Positions 18,393 to 28,953 of a DNA stretch of 64,000 bases are shown one piece after another (positions within the stretch are counted from its first letter, which is position 1; every line of letters begins with the position of its first letter). The notes below the pieces were generated by a model that was not told the DNA's origin, did no database searches, and saw only the letters and a program-made list of their open reading frames with translations. The DNA is taken from positions 62,001-126,000 of the IMG/VR virus record IMGVR_UViG_3300027754_005988; one strand, 5' to 3'. The translations under genes and the position numbers were made by a program. Source of the stretch: a virus.

Positions 18393-19197
18393 TCAAGTTC
18401 AAATAAATTTAACAACACTTGGTAGTGGTGCAACAGCTACTACAATAAACATACCTATCACAATGGAATACCAATTGGTTGACCAAACTGATATAATAAA
18501 TACTGTTTTTGTTGATAGTGAAGTTAAAAAAGCAATAAACCCAATAATTGATAATGAAAAAACTAGATTTTTACCTATAAACAAAATAGGTGAAACTATT
18601 AATAAAATAACATATCAATTGAACTTAAATGGTAAATTGACATATGCGGATATTGGATTCACTGATAATGATATAAAATTTAATGTTGAAAGTTTTAAAC
18701 AAACATTTCTTAATTTAGCTTTTTATGATTCAGATAATCAGTTAACACAAAATCTAATTAGCTTTATTACAATATATCCAACATTAACAAGTATGGATTT
18801 ATATCAAGCTGGTGAGAACGGTCCACTTGGACAACCAAAACCAGCAAGTCAAATATTTTTAACATTTGTTGTTGAGAACCCAATAATTAACCCAAGAGGT
18901 AATAGTCAAGGTTATCATATTTATGATTATAAAGATGATGTGACATTAAGTGGGGCCCCAAAAGAATTATATATGAGGGGCACATTTAAAAACGCTAAAA
19001 CAGGTAAATCAACTAATTTAATGGTTAATAATAAAGCATTACCTATAGATGATTTAATAAATAATTTACATACTAAGTATATATTGGTTAAAAAGAATAA
19101 TGGGTTTTATTATACTATTGATAATACTTATTCAAAAAACATATCATACATAACAAATAATGTAATTGTTAAATTATATGAAATATTAGCGCTATAA
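18382..19197 (+). CDS. Tail/baseplate structural protein, 271 residues, unknown family
   Basis: The ATG at 18382 is preferred over a GTG at 18340. It gives MFANQVQINLTTLG and an 11-base overlap with the preceding gene, like the other tight junctions here. The body is beta-rich, with a QIFLTFVVENPIINPRG segment and a GYHIYDYKDDV segment. No motif points to an enzyme. It is coupled to the next gene by a TAATG overlap, so these proteins are probably made in fixed proportion. Confidence 0.65.
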   Translation: MFANQVQINLTTLGSGATATTINIPITMEYQLVDQTDIINTVFVDSEVKKAINPIIDNEKTRFLPINKIGETINKITYQLNLNGKLTYADIGFTDNDIKFNVESFKQTFLNLAFYDSDNQLTQNLISFITIYPTLTSMDLYQAGENGPLGQPKPASQIFLTFVVENPIINPRGNSQGYHIYDYKDDVTLSGAPKELYMRGTFKNAKTGKSTNLMVNNKALPIDDLINNLHTKYILVKKNNGFYYTIDNTYSKNISYITNNVIVKLYEILAL

Positions 19198-20075
19198 TGG
19201 ATACAATAAATAGAAAAATATTACTAGAGGATAGTATTGACAGAACATATAATAGCCCAACATGGGGAACTATTACTGCAACTACATTTTATTTAAAAAT
19301 TAATATAAATCAAAATGTTGATGATATGGGAATGTTCACTAATATTGAATATTTTCCAGATAATAAAGTAACGTCAACTAAAGCTGATTATACTGTATTG
19401 GTTAATAAATTAAGCGCTAGTGGTATAACATTTCCATTTATGAATGGTGCAACGTCACCAACAATGACAGGTATAACTGGTACGACAAAACTTGTATTAA
19501 GAATGCCATCTAGCGTTGAGTCTGATTATTACGTCTTTGGAAATTTAGTTATAACTGGTTTCACTGATAGTAAAATAGAAGATGTTACATCATATAGTTC
19601 GATAAACACACATAGGATTGGTTTTAATACTAATACCGATACATATGTAAATTATTTAGGTAACACTATAAATGGTGTCGATAGGATTAAAAACACTAGT
19701 GAACCAACTGTTTATGTTTTTGATACACCTAACGATGTTAATTTAGGTACAAGCAATCAAAAATATGGGTTACAATATTCTGATTATACAGGAAAAACAA
19801 GAGTAGTTTTAATAGATAATGTTGAAACTTCAATACCAGAAACTGATTTTAGGTTTATCGGTGAAGGTTTTAATCAAACAAATGTGTCATTATCAGCATT
19901 AACAAAAGAAGAATATTTATTTGGTATAATTTCTTTACCAGAAGTAGAAAGTGACGTATTTATAGATAGAGGTTTAACAAGTGTTATGGATATGCATTTA
20001 AGGATGTCTGAAATAAAAAATTTAGATGAATTAGCTAAATACGGTAACGGATTCTATAATTTAAATAAACAATAA
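19197..20075 (+). CDS. Tail/baseplate structural protein, 292 residues, unknown family
   Basis: Starts inside the preceding stop codon. The sequence is beta-rich with many Thr, Asn and Asp residues. It carries a distinctive end, FIDRGLTSVMDMHLRMSEIKNLDELAKYGNGFYNL: an Arg-containing loop followed by a helix, which I read as a conserved C-terminal interaction motif. No signal peptide, metal-binding or catalytic pattern is seen. Assignment to the virion rests on its position in the tail operon. Confidence 0.65.
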   Translation: MDTINRKILLEDSIDRTYNSPTWGTITATTFYLKININQNVDDMGMFTNIEYFPDNKVTSTKADYTVLVNKLSASGITFPFMNGATSPTMTGITGTTKLVLRMPSSVESDYYVFGNLVITGFTDSKIEDVTSYSSINTHRIGFNTNTDTYVNYLGNTINGVDRIKNTSEPTVYVFDTPNDVNLGTSNQKYGLQYSDYTGKTRVVLIDNVETSIPETDFRFIGEGFNQTNVSLSALTKEEYLFGIISLPEVESDVFIDRGLTSVMDMHLRMSEIKNLDELAKYGNGFYNLNKQ

Positions 20076-20150
20076 AATATACTTTGTTAAAAATAAGGCT
20101 ATATTAATAAAAATAGACAATAACAATATAAAAATTAATAAACGAATAAA

Positions 20151-21074
20151 ATGGCAACTGGTACATATGGTGTAGTTCGTGGGGCAGATATTAGCCCAGA
20201 TGATGTAGAGATATTTTATCATTACACACCATCAAGAGATAAGGTAGGTAATAATACGTTAATAAAATTAGACCCTAATGAAGTATTAATAAAAATTGAT
20301 AACCCAAATAAAACACAATCTGGGGTGTCATCATTTGAGATATTTGGTGGGATGTATACGCTTAAATTACCTGTAGCTACTTTTGGTGTTAAAGGATTTT
20401 ATACTATAATGATAAAACCAGTTGAAATTAGAACAAAAATTGTTGATTGTGGTGTGCTTTCGGCATATCCAGATATCAAGGGTATTTTATTCGATATTTC
20501 AACAATACCTACTAATTTTACTAATAAATTTGAAAATAATGGATTGGTTGGATATAGAATTGAATATCTAAACAGTGAGGCAACTGCTACTGATGCTAAA
20601 ATTAATAATTTTTTTAGAATTATTACATCAAATAACAGAGCAGAACCAGTTAATGAAAATTTAACAAATAGCAATCAAAAATCTATTCGTTATAGATTTA
20701 ATGATAACTCATCACTTACCTATTGTACTGTATCGCCTAGTTCAGCCCCAAATGTTAAACCAAATGCTTTACCATTTATCGGTCAACCTAATCAACAAGT
20801 TATAATTACCAACACCTTTTTTAACCCAATAATGATTGAAGTTGAAATGGTACAATATGACGTTGAGACACTTGCATTTGGAATACTTGGAAATCAAACT
20901 AAATCAATTGAAGATGGTATTTATACAATATATAACTTTAATAATGATATTTATAAACAATATAACTTATACGAAATAAAAGACCAATTTACTGGTAAAC
21001 CATTATTCGAAGTTAGAGAAGAAAGAAATAGTATTGATTTTTCTAAAGCATTTACAAATATCACAAATATATAA
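20151..21074 (+). CDS. Tail/baseplate structural protein, 307 residues, unknown family
   Basis: Begins MATGTYGVVRGADISPDDVEIFYHY and ends with a charged segment, IDFSKAFTNITNI. It is beta-rich with a likely central domain, YTLKLPVATFGVKGFYTIMI, followed by VEIRTKIVDCGVLS. It follows a 75-base gap that holds no box I would call, so it probably depends on read-through. Proteins of this outline recur in T4-like phages of Bacteroidetes, but I cannot attach a T4 gene number. Confidence 0.65.
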   Translation: MATGTYGVVRGADISPDDVEIFYHYTPSRDKVGNNTLIKLDPNEVLIKIDNPNKTQSGVSSFEIFGGMYTLKLPVATFGVKGFYTIMIKPVEIRTKIVDCGVLSAYPDIKGILFDISTIPTNFTNKFENNGLVGYRIEYLNSEATATDAKINNFFRIITSNNRAEPVNENLTNSNQKSIRYRFNDNSSLTYCTVSPSSAPNVKPNALPFIGQPNQQVIITNTFFNPIMIEVEMVQYDVETLAFGILGNQTKSIEDGIYTIYNFNNDIYKQYNLYEIKDQFTGKPLFEVREERNSIDFSKAFTNITNI

Positions 21075-21081
21075 TTAAAAA

Positions 21082-23781
21082 ATGGGTAATAAAATTAAAG
21101 TTGTTGGTTATTCAAAGAAAGAATTTTTTGGTAACGGTATAGAATACAGACCATTCTCACCAGATTTAGTTGGGTTACAATTATCTAGTCATGGTGGTAC
21201 ACCATTGTTTACAATGGGTAATTTTGCAATAACAACAAACATGGAACCAAAAAGTGATAAAACTTTTGTCACTACTAAGTTCTCTAATTTTATATCTTTA
21301 ACTGATTTAAATTTAACAGTAACAGAAACCCAAACTTTATTATCTAATAATGCTGGTGTTTATCTTAATTTAGATAAAAAGAATTTAAAAAACTATGCAT
21401 TATTTGGTTCATTAACCGAATTTGTTAGAGTTTCTTTAGAGGATATAATAACCAAATGGCCAGCTTCATTATATACAACAGCAAACAGTGTTGATAGTAA
21501 TGGAAATCAAATAACTGGTTATACTATTGAGAATTACACATATGATTCAGTAACTCAAGAAGCATCATTTAAATTAAATAATAGTTTTTTAATAAATAAA
21601 TTTCAAATAAACTATTTGAAAAATGGAACTATCTTAAACACATTTAACGAAAGTAATCCATTAAGAGATTTAACAAGTGGGTATTTATCGTATTCAATAA
21701 CAAACAATGGTGTTGAATATCCGTTAATTGACTTTACTGGTTCAACATATCAAGTTAATGATTATTTATACTTTAAAGTAAAAGGTAATGTGTTTAGTGG
21801 TGTAACCAATTCAAATATTTCTTACCATATTAAACCAAACAAAACGCAACAAGATACATTTTTTAATGCGTTACCAGAATTTGAGTATTACCTTTTAAAT
21901 AGAAAAGTAACACCAATTTATACATCAACATTTAATTACCCAATACTAGGTAGTAATGGTGCTATATTATATATCAGTGAATCAATAACATGGCCAGTAT
22001 CTGATGGTTATAACATAGATTTTGATACATCAGAATATTTTAATTACATCACTAAATTATTAGACATATCAAAAAGTAATGATACGAATTCTAGTGATTT
22101 GATAAATAGATTTTTAGTAACAGAATCAATCACTGCATTTGATACAGCACCTATAGTTATTGACCAAAGCCAAATTGACCAAACAGGTCAAAAAGTTAAT
22201 AAAACACTAAGAATATACGGTAGGGAATTTGATGATATAAATAAATTCATAAGTGGTATTGCTTTAGCTAATACAGTAACTTATGATAAAGAAGATAACA
22301 CACCAGATGCATATTTAAAAAATATAGCTAGAGTGTTAGGTTGGGAATTAATATCTTCAGTTATTGAAAATGATTTACTGTCTAATTACGTTAATTCAGC
22401 TGAATCAACATATTCAGGTGAAAGTGTTGGCTTAACACCAGCAGAGGCAGATATTGAATTATGGAGAAGATTAATATTAAACACACCATGGATTTGGAAA
22501 TCAAAAGGAGCTAGGAAATCTGTTGAGTTTTTACTTAAATTTATTGGCGCACCGCAAGGTCTAGTTAAATTTAACGAATATATCTATAAAGCAGATGCCC
22601 CTATAGATATTGAATTATTTAAACAAATATTAGCGTTAAATGGGTTAGATACTGACATATCAATATATCCAATGGATTCAGATGGTTACCCTAGACCTTT
22701 AGCAGATACAGCAGATATGTACTTCCAAAATAATGGTTTATGGTATAGACAAACTGGTGGATTAAATTCTGATTCTGATATATTAACAGGTAATAACCCA
22801 CATTTAGGTCCTTATGATGGCGGTTATAAATACATAAACCAATTTAGAAAATTAATAACTGATTTTTCAGCAGTTACACTTTCAAGTGTAACAATAACTA
22901 CAGGAACAACTAATTTATATACAAATAACCAATCAGGTACATTTGACCAAACATCTGCTTATACAACAGTAAACACAGTTGAAATAGCGGATGAAGATTT
23001 ATCAAGTTGTTATGTTGTTAAGGCAACTGTATTACCTGACCCATATAGTGGAGGTACAATACTTAATAATTGTGGGTGTCCATGTGAAGGTACTGATAAT
23101 GTATTAAGTGTATGTGTTGATAAAGCACCAGAAATTAAAAAAACACCATGTGGTCCAAATCTAATTTCAAAACCTACAGTAGATGCTGAAGATGGTCTTT
23201 ACTATTTTAGTTATTACCAGTATAATATGGACGGCAGTATTTATAAATATAATAATGTTATTGTACCATCAGTTACAAAGTATTCAACACAAGAATGCTG
23301 TAAAGCAAATAATGGCACACCGTTTTTATATGAAGAATTTGAGTTAATTGGTACTAATTATGTTACTTGGAATTCTGGTTATATTTGTTGTGATAAATCT
23401 GGTAAATGTGGTTGTACTTTAGGTTGTAAATGGACAACAAGTACAGATACATATACAATAACTAATAACACAGGCACAAGTCAATTTGGTTTTGATTCAT
23501 CTTCTAGCGCTGTTCAATATTTAATATTTAACAAACAGAACGGTGAAAAAGGTGTTGTTACTACAGATGGTTGTAATTGTATTGATAAATACACTATAAA
23601 AGTACCTAACATTGTTGACCCATATACAAATAAAGTTGGTGTTGGTTGTCAATTAACATCATTAGGGTTAAGAGATTTAAGTGAACCATCAACTAGTACA
23701 ATATTAAGCACGTATAAGGCTAGAAAAGATGGTGTAATAGGTTGTAGTGCAACATATAGAACTGTTGTGTCAAGTTGGTAA
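21082..23781 (+). CDS. Large Cys-rich tail protein, 899 residues
   Basis: A virion protein with two halves. Residues about 370-560 carry a segment with ELWRRLILNTPWIWKSKGAR and SVEFLLKFIGAPQGLVKFNE, which looks like a conserved tail/baseplate core. Residues about 655-790 are extremely cysteine-rich, with NCGCPCEG, ECCKANNG, YICCDKSGKCGCTLGCKW and GCNC. Such Cys density suggests a disulfide-stabilised or metal-binding outer domain exposed on the baseplate. The C-terminus (LSTYKARKDGVIGCSATY) is again ordered. It follows the 307-residue gene by seven bases. Confidence 0.7.
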   Translation: MGNKIKVVGYSKKEFFGNGIEYRPFSPDLVGLQLSSHGGTPLFTMGNFAITTNMEPKSDKTFVTTKFSNFISLTDLNLTVTETQTLLSNNAGVYLNLDKKNLKNYALFGSLTEFVRVSLEDIITKWPASLYTTANSVDSNGNQITGYTIENYTYDSVTQEASFKLNNSFLINKFQINYLKNGTILNTFNESNPLRDLTSGYLSYSITNNGVEYPLIDFTGSTYQVNDYLYFKVKGNVFSGVTNSNISYHIKPNKTQQDTFFNALPEFEYYLLNRKVTPIYTSTFNYPILGSNGAILYISESITWPVSDGYNIDFDTSEYFNYITKLLDISKSNDTNSSDLINRFLVTESITAFDTAPIVIDQSQIDQTGQKVNKTLRIYGREFDDINKFISGIALANTVTYDKEDNTPDAYLKNIARVLGWELISSVIENDLLSNYVNSAESTYSGESVGLTPAEADIELWRRLILNTPWIWKSKGARKSVEFLLKFIGAPQGLVKFNEYIYKADAPIDIELFKQILALNGLDTDISIYPMDSDGYPRPLADTADMYFQNNGLWYRQTGGLNSDSDILTGNNPHLGPYDGGYKYINQFRKLITDFSAVTLSSVTITTGTTNLYTNNQSGTFDQTSAYTTVNTVEIADEDLSSCYVVKATVLPDPYSGGTILNNCGCPCEGTDNVLSVCVDKAPEIKKTPCGPNLISKPTVDAEDGLYYFSYYQYNMDGSIYKYNNVIVPSVTKYSTQECCKANNGTPFLYEEFELIGTNYVTWNSGYICCDKSGKCGCTLGCKWTTSTDTYTITNNTGTSQFGFDSSSSAVQYLIFNKQNGEKGVVTTDGCNCIDKYTIKVPNIVDPYTNKVGVGCQLTSLGLRDLSEPSTSTILSTYKARKDGVIGCSATYRTVVSSW

Positions 23782-23812
23782 TAAATAATTGAAAAAATAA
23801 AATATAGTGAAG

Positions 23813-23819
23813 TATTTAT
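23813..23819 (+). promoter_or_regulatory. TATTTAT box before the 930-residue tail gene
   Basis: AGTATTTATATAC, 19 bases before the start. It may boost the distal half of the tail block. Confidence 0.45.
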
Positions 23820-23838
23820 ATACAAAAGATAAAATATA

Positions 23839-26631
23839 ATGGGTTATTTTTACGGTAAAAAAGGATGTGTTAGCTTGGCTTCAATAACGAGAGCTAATGG
23901 CGTTGTTGTCAAGAATAATGATGGAACATTATCTGTTTATATTCCAAATAAAACAGGGATAATGGGTGCACCTATTTTATTAAACAAATTTTGTTGTGAA
24001 ATTTTAGGGAATCCAATAAATGAAACTTATACATACGATAATGACACACAAGAATGTAGATGGGCGGCCAAAAACACAGAAACTTGTAGTGTTGACCCAT
24101 TTAAAATAGCGCTAAACTCTAATGGCAATGATGGTTCAATATTTTATATTGATGGAAGTGATGAAACATGCTCATTGAATATTAATTTTGATTATTTGAT
24201 TAAACTAAATTGTGAAAAACTTAGTAATATATTAAATGGTGTTGCTAAAACACAAGAACAACTAGATGCAGAAGACCAAATTAGAACATTACAATTATTA
24301 ATTGATAAAAAAACAGTTGATTGTGGTAGTATAACAACTAGTATAAATCAATTAAATCAAAATATAAATAATACTAGTTATAGTATTACTTGTACTCAAA
24401 GTGCTTATTCAACACCACAAAATACAACAGTATCAACTTCTTCGATAATTCCTTTTAAGAATACGGGTTTTTATAACACATCATTATATGCGTTTAATAC
24501 TTATGAAGGTAAGGTTACTGGTCAAGTAACTGTTAATTATTGTTTAACAACTGCTGGTTTATCTGTATGGTCTTCTATTTTAGGTAGCAGGTATCAAGCC
24601 TTTTTAAATGGTGACCCTAATTCATATGGTTGTGTTCAAGTAAATGATATAGTAAACAGACACGTTTTAGCTGTTGAAAATGGTACCCCAGCATTGATAT
24701 TTGAATGTACAACACCTTTTGGTACAAAGTCTGCATTGATTAATCAATTGTCATTGTTAGAAGAACAACAAACAACATGTAACAATGAACTATCAGCTTT
24801 AAATAATCAACTTACAACGCTACAAACAACACAAAATGAATCATCAGCCCTAACTAAGTGTAAAACACCAGTAGAAGTGTTAGAAACGCTTGATATATCA
24901 TTAACATTAGATATTGTAGGTGCAGATAATAAATTAACAACGCTTGCAACATATCCTTTATTAGAACCAATTGGAGCTGGAAATCTTTATAACTATTTAA
25001 TTGAAAATAAAGAAAGTGGGTTATTAGTTTGTGGTGAATCAAATACTACTGAATTAGCGTATGGAATTACTGGTTGTACACCAATGTACTTAAACGTTGA
25101 ACAAACAACTGTTGGTTTAGAAGATTATCCTGTAAAATATAATGTTTATTCTTGTAATCAAGTAATGAATAGCATATTGAATGATTTATTTATAGAATCT
25201 GGATTGGATGGTACATCAAAAACAAATACTACATTTAAAGGTAATATAAATCCAGATGCGTTAGCTTCTAAGTGGCTACGTTATGAAACAGTAGTAACTG
25301 ATGCTACAATATTAGCAGCTATAAAAAATAAAAAGATTAAAATCACTCTTAAGATTAATAATTCTTGTTCTGATTTTTGTGTTTTATTAGATAACATAAA
25401 ACTTAATAAGGATTGTACTATTATAGCTGAGAATAAATTATTTATAACACAATCACCTGGTTTTGAATTAGAAAGATTGATTGATAATAAAAAATCATGG
25501 ATTGCTAATACAACACCACAAAATAGGTTTTTTTCTATTTTTAATAATGTTGCTGCAAATCCAATCAGACAGACAAATTATGATGTTAACGATGAGCGAT
25601 TGGTTATCAATACAAAAGAAATTGATTTAGATATAAGCATAGCATCAGCAATAGAAACAGATGTATGGGCATATGTTGTAGATAATCCTTGTTTATTAAC
25701 TGGTGATACATGTACAATTACGTATCCAATACAGACTACAGATTTTTATGATAATGCAATTGAATTACCAGAAAATGATACAGAACCATTTAGAGGTGAT
25801 ATTGAAGATTATTATACGTGTTATCGTGCATTTAGAGATGCTGAAAGAACTGCTTTTAAAGATGGTGATATGGGTACTTTTTTACCTTCTCAAATTAAAA
25901 TAGAAGATATAAATTGTGGTCGGTTATTTAAAATTATAACACCTGGTGATTGTGAATTTATTGTTTTAGAAAAACAAAATGGTTGTTTTGAATTTTATTA
26001 TAAGGACTATCTTGGTTGGGTAAAATTTGGTGACCCATTTGTTATTGAATTTGCAAATGGTTTTATAAATTCACATAATACTCTTTTGCTTGATTATGAT
26101 GTAAATAACGAATATAGTGAATATTATATTGGACCTGTTAAATCATGTGGTGACGGAACTGTTGATTATAGTAAATTATTAAGCCAACCAATATCAGACG
26201 TTAAAACAATTGAAGATTTTGAATATTATATGACTTCTGAGTTGATTGATGCTAAATCTAGAAAAACACTTTCTGGATATCCAACATTAAGAGGCGTATA
26301 TGATAGATATCTAAATAGTTCAATGTATTGCTCAACAGTTAGTTCAGCGTTTGATTATGAACAAATGGACCAATTTGCAAAATTAATTGATAGTTATTGG
26401 GTTGATATTGTTGAACAAGTAGTTCCAGCAACAACTATATGGGGAAGTGTAAAAATATATGGTAATACTATATTTGACGAACAAAAATTCACATATAGAA
26501 AAAGCTCACTATTTACCTGTGTTGATAGTGCAAATAAATGTTCTAGCAGTATTGAAAATTTAGAGTTTGTTAACAATTGTATTGGTAATATTCTTGATAA
26601 ATTTTATTTCAATAATTGTGGGCCAATATAA
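23839..26631 (+). CDS. Large Cys-rich tail protein, 930 residues
   Basis: A probable baseplate or fibre protein. The N-terminus MGYFYGKKGCVSLASITRA resembles that of a tail-attached adaptor. Residues about 130-175 and 300-330 form helical coiled-coil-like stretches (EDQIRTLQLLIDKKTV and ALINQLSLLEEQQTTCNNEL) flanking a beta domain. The C-terminal third has RTAFKDGDMGTFLPSQIKIED and a terminal domain with YWVDIVEQVVPATTIWGSVK, which looks like a virion assembly domain. Cysteines are frequent along the length, as in the neighbour upstream. No enzyme motif is found. Confidence 0.7.
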   Translation: MGYFYGKKGCVSLASITRANGVVVKNNDGTLSVYIPNKTGIMGAPILLNKFCCEILGNPINETYTYDNDTQECRWAAKNTETCSVDPFKIALNSNGNDGSIFYIDGSDETCSLNINFDYLIKLNCEKLSNILNGVAKTQEQLDAEDQIRTLQLLIDKKTVDCGSITTSINQLNQNINNTSYSITCTQSAYSTPQNTTVSTSSIIPFKNTGFYNTSLYAFNTYEGKVTGQVTVNYCLTTAGLSVWSSILGSRYQAFLNGDPNSYGCVQVNDIVNRHVLAVENGTPALIFECTTPFGTKSALINQLSLLEEQQTTCNNELSALNNQLTTLQTTQNESSALTKCKTPVEVLETLDISLTLDIVGADNKLTTLATYPLLEPIGAGNLYNYLIENKESGLLVCGESNTTELAYGITGCTPMYLNVEQTTVGLEDYPVKYNVYSCNQVMNSILNDLFIESGLDGTSKTNTTFKGNINPDALASKWLRYETVVTDATILAAIKNKKIKITLKINNSCSDFCVLLDNIKLNKDCTIIAENKLFITQSPGFELERLIDNKKSWIANTTPQNRFFSIFNNVAANPIRQTNYDVNDERLVINTKEIDLDISIASAIETDVWAYVVDNPCLLTGDTCTITYPIQTTDFYDNAIELPENDTEPFRGDIEDYYTCYRAFRDAERTAFKDGDMGTFLPSQIKIEDINCGRLFKIITPGDCEFIVLEKQNGCFEFYYKDYLGWVKFGDPFVIEFANGFINSHNTLLLDYDVNNEYSEYYIGPVKSCGDGTVDYSKLLSQPISDVKTIEDFEYYMTSELIDAKSRKTLSGYPTLRGVYDRYLNSSMYCSTVSSAFDYEQMDQFAKLIDSYWVDIVEQVVPATTIWGSVKIYGNTIFDEQKFTYRKSSLFTCVDSANKCSSSIENLEFVNNCIGNILDKFYFNNCGPI

Positions 26632-26664
26632 TTATAAATAATAAGATAACAAAAACTAATATAT

Positions 26665-27240
26665 ATGTATTTTTTTGACCCAAATGATTTTAATTGTAAT
26701 GAAATACCAACAGCTGAAAAATGGGCTGAGTATTGTGTTACGTTAAGAACATTATACACTAATTATAAAAATTGTTTCACAGATTGGTATCAATCACAAG
26801 ATAAAGATTCATTGGGTGAACCATGTAAAACTAAAATAACAGGACAATACAGTAGTTGGGGTAGTCTTACATATTCATTTAATGTTACTTTAAATAATTT
26901 AATAACTGAGATACAATCACTGTCTTCAGGAACGACATGTGGTTTTGATAAACAAGTATATATTAATTATGATATTGCTTATAACAACATGATTGAAAAA
27001 TCTGACGAAATAAGTTTAATGTTTACAACTGGATGTAAATTAGTTGGTTTTAATAGATATGTTGGTGTTGATACAACAGATATTACTGGTGATAATAAAA
27101 TGCAAAGATGTTCTGGAACATATATTAAACAAATAAACAATGGTTCTGAATTTATTGGAAGTATAAATGTTACTGGTGGTAATGATATAGCTAATAAAAG
27201 TGGTAATGGTTTAATAATAATAAGTGAAAATAGAACATAA
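26665..27240 (+). CDS. Small Cys-containing tail-associated protein, 191 residues
   Basis: The protein opens MYFFDPNDFNCNEIPTAEKW, then has a helical region (residues 20-110) with five or six scattered cysteines, and ends in a Gly/Asn-rich beta segment (VTGGNDIANKSGNGLIII). It lies between two large tail genes with short gaps on both sides. It may be a chaperone-like or structural partner of the 930-residue protein; nothing in the sequence decides this. Confidence 0.6.
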   Translation: MYFFDPNDFNCNEIPTAEKWAEYCVTLRTLYTNYKNCFTDWYQSQDKDSLGEPCKTKITGQYSSWGSLTYSFNVTLNNLITEIQSLSSGTTCGFDKQVYINYDIAYNNMIEKSDEISLMFTTGCKLVGFNRYVGVDTTDITGDNKMQRCSGTYIKQINNGSEFIGSINVTGGNDIANKSGNGLIIISENRT

Positions 27241-27255
27241 ATTAATACAAGTTAA

Positions 27256-27262
27256 TATTTAT
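27256..27262 (+). promoter_or_regulatory. TATTTAT box very close to a start codon
   Basis: TTAATATTTATAAAC directly precedes the 80-residue gene, with four bases between the box and the ATG. The same spacing occurs at 48518 and 52267. If it is a promoter, the transcript would have almost no leader. Confidence 0.35.
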
Positions 27263-27266
27263 AAAC

Positions 27267-27509
27267 ATGCCACAATTAATTAAATCAGTAGAAGGTATAA
27301 TACACTCAACACCTATATCTGAAGTTATATATGTTAAATCTGTAACTGGTGAGATACAAAGAGAAGATTATATAAATTTAAATGGCTTTGTTGCTTATTT
27401 ACAAAACTTTAGCAAAACCGAACTAACACAATTATTAACAAAACCAATAACATATGGTTTAGCTAATCAATATAATTTAGACATTGAAACAATAGAAATT
27501 AGTTACTAA
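27267..27509 (+). CDS. Small tail-block protein, 80 residues
   Basis: A compact protein with IKSVEGIIHSTPISEVIYVKS followed by GFVAYLQNFSKTELTQLLTK. It is co-translated with the 475-residue gene through a TAATG overlap. I see no family signature; it may be a small adaptor or chaperone for the next protein. Confidence 0.6.
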   Translation: MPQLIKSVEGIIHSTPISEVIYVKSVTGEIQREDYINLNGFVAYLQNFSKTELTQLLTKPITYGLANQYNLDIETIEISY

Positions 27510-28936
27510 TGAGATACCAAGAGAGAATATATATACAAAATGAAAATGGTGGTGTTAGGAATAGAGATATTTTAAATGTTAACATGAGTTCAGATATTTG
27601 TGTTTTTGAAAATCCATTATATAATCTTAGTGGTGCCTCAAAACTTGATTGTACTGGCTATACTGGTACAACATATGTTATTTCTACAGCTACCACAATA
27701 CCATTAACATTCCAATTTACTGCAAATACAAATTCATTCTCAGCTAATTCAGCATCATTTAGTTACGAAATATATAAATATGATACAGATGCTGGTGCTT
27801 TTTTCATTCCACCTGTTTATACTTCAGGCGTTATAGAGTATTCAGGATTTAGCGCTACTAGTAGCATTTATCAAGCAATACCTGTCAGTGGTCTATCAAT
27901 GGATGGTGAGTATCTTGTTAAAGGATATTTTGATTATACTGTATGTACTGAATACATGAGTAGATTAGGTAAGAAAATAGATACATTACTTTATAGAACT
28001 GGTACTGAATATGGGTTATATGATGGTAATGAAGATTATTTCTTTAGAGCAATAACAGAAGCAGCAGAACCAATATTTCAACCAATTGCAGGTAATGTAA
28101 TTACAGCAGCAGGGTTAAAACAAGTGGTTATATTACCAGAAGAAGGTATTACTGATGTAGTTATACCAACAACTATAATTGGTGCTATGGTATTAACACT
28201 TAACGGTTTAATATTAGCTGACGGTTATGATTATTCAGTTTCTGGAGGTGTTATTACATTATCATCGTCAACAATTTATGATGATATAATAACTATAATA
28301 TGTAATACAGAAGGTTCTAGTAGGACTATAGTAAGTGAAAATATAATAATATCTTCAGCAATTTCTAGCGGTACAACAGGTAATGAAGGAAGTAACATGG
28401 CTTACTTTAATACAACAACTGGTAAGTATGAAATATATACACAAGTAACGCCAAGCCAAAATGATGATGTATTGGTAATGCTTAATGGTGCGACATTAGC
28501 AATTAATGTTGATTATTATCCATCAATAACTAACCCAAAAAGAATGATACTTGAAGGTGATTTGCAAATTGGTGATATTTTAACTTTAATTTATTATGCT
28601 AAAACAAATATTGTTGGTGGTATATATGTAAATTATCCAACAGTAGGTTGGGGAGTAACACCAATACCAGAACTTGCAAATGGTGTGTTTTCATTGGAAG
28701 TGAGTACTGGTAACACATTTACTAGTTTTTATTACACTGGTACAACACCATATGTAGCTGGTCAGGATTTTTACACTGATGGTTTTACAGCTTCTGGAAC
28801 AATAGGTACTACTTTATATTATAGAGTTAAAAACACTAAAAATTACGAAACAATTTGTGGTGATATTGTTACTAGCACTGCGTATAGTGAAATAATACCT
28901 ATTGTTATTCAAAGTAATGCGATAAATTCGTATTAA
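27509..28936 (+). CDS. Tail fibre-like structural protein, 475 residues, with two related beta domains
   Basis: A beta-rich, Thr/Ser/Gly-rich protein. Two segments have the same build, residues about 220-270 (MVLTLNGLILADGYDYSVSG) and about 320-375 (VLVMLNGATLAINVDYYPSI). Each has the pattern v.vmLNG..L..g.DY....g.i.l......gD.it.iyy. This repeated module is common in phage receptor-binding and fibre proteins. The start lies inside the preceding stop codon. The protein probably belongs to a peripheral fibre. Confidence 0.7.
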   Translation: MRYQERIYIQNENGGVRNRDILNVNMSSDICVFENPLYNLSGASKLDCTGYTGTTYVISTATTIPLTFQFTANTNSFSANSASFSYEIYKYDTDAGAFFIPPVYTSGVIEYSGFSATSSIYQAIPVSGLSMDGEYLVKGYFDYTVCTEYMSRLGKKIDTLLYRTGTEYGLYDGNEDYFFRAITEAAEPIFQPIAGNVITAAGLKQVVILPEEGITDVVIPTTIIGAMVLTLNGLILADGYDYSVSGGVITLSSSTIYDDIITIICNTEGSSRTIVSENIIISSAISSGTTGNEGSNMAYFNTTTGKYEIYTQVTPSQNDDVLVMLNGATLAINVDYYPSITNPKRMILEGDLQIGDILTLIYYAKTNIVGGIYVNYPTVGWGVTPIPELANGVFSLEVSTGNTFTSFYYTGTTPYVAGQDFYTDGFTASGTIGTTLYYRVKNTKNYETICGDIVTSTAYSEIIPIVIQSNAINSY

Positions 28937-28953
28937 TATTATTTACTATTGTA

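Noticed and set aside
25703-25903. Plus-strand frame of 66 codons inside the 930-residue tail gene.
   Set aside because: It lies wholly within a long intact gene in another frame, with no separate leader or promoter.
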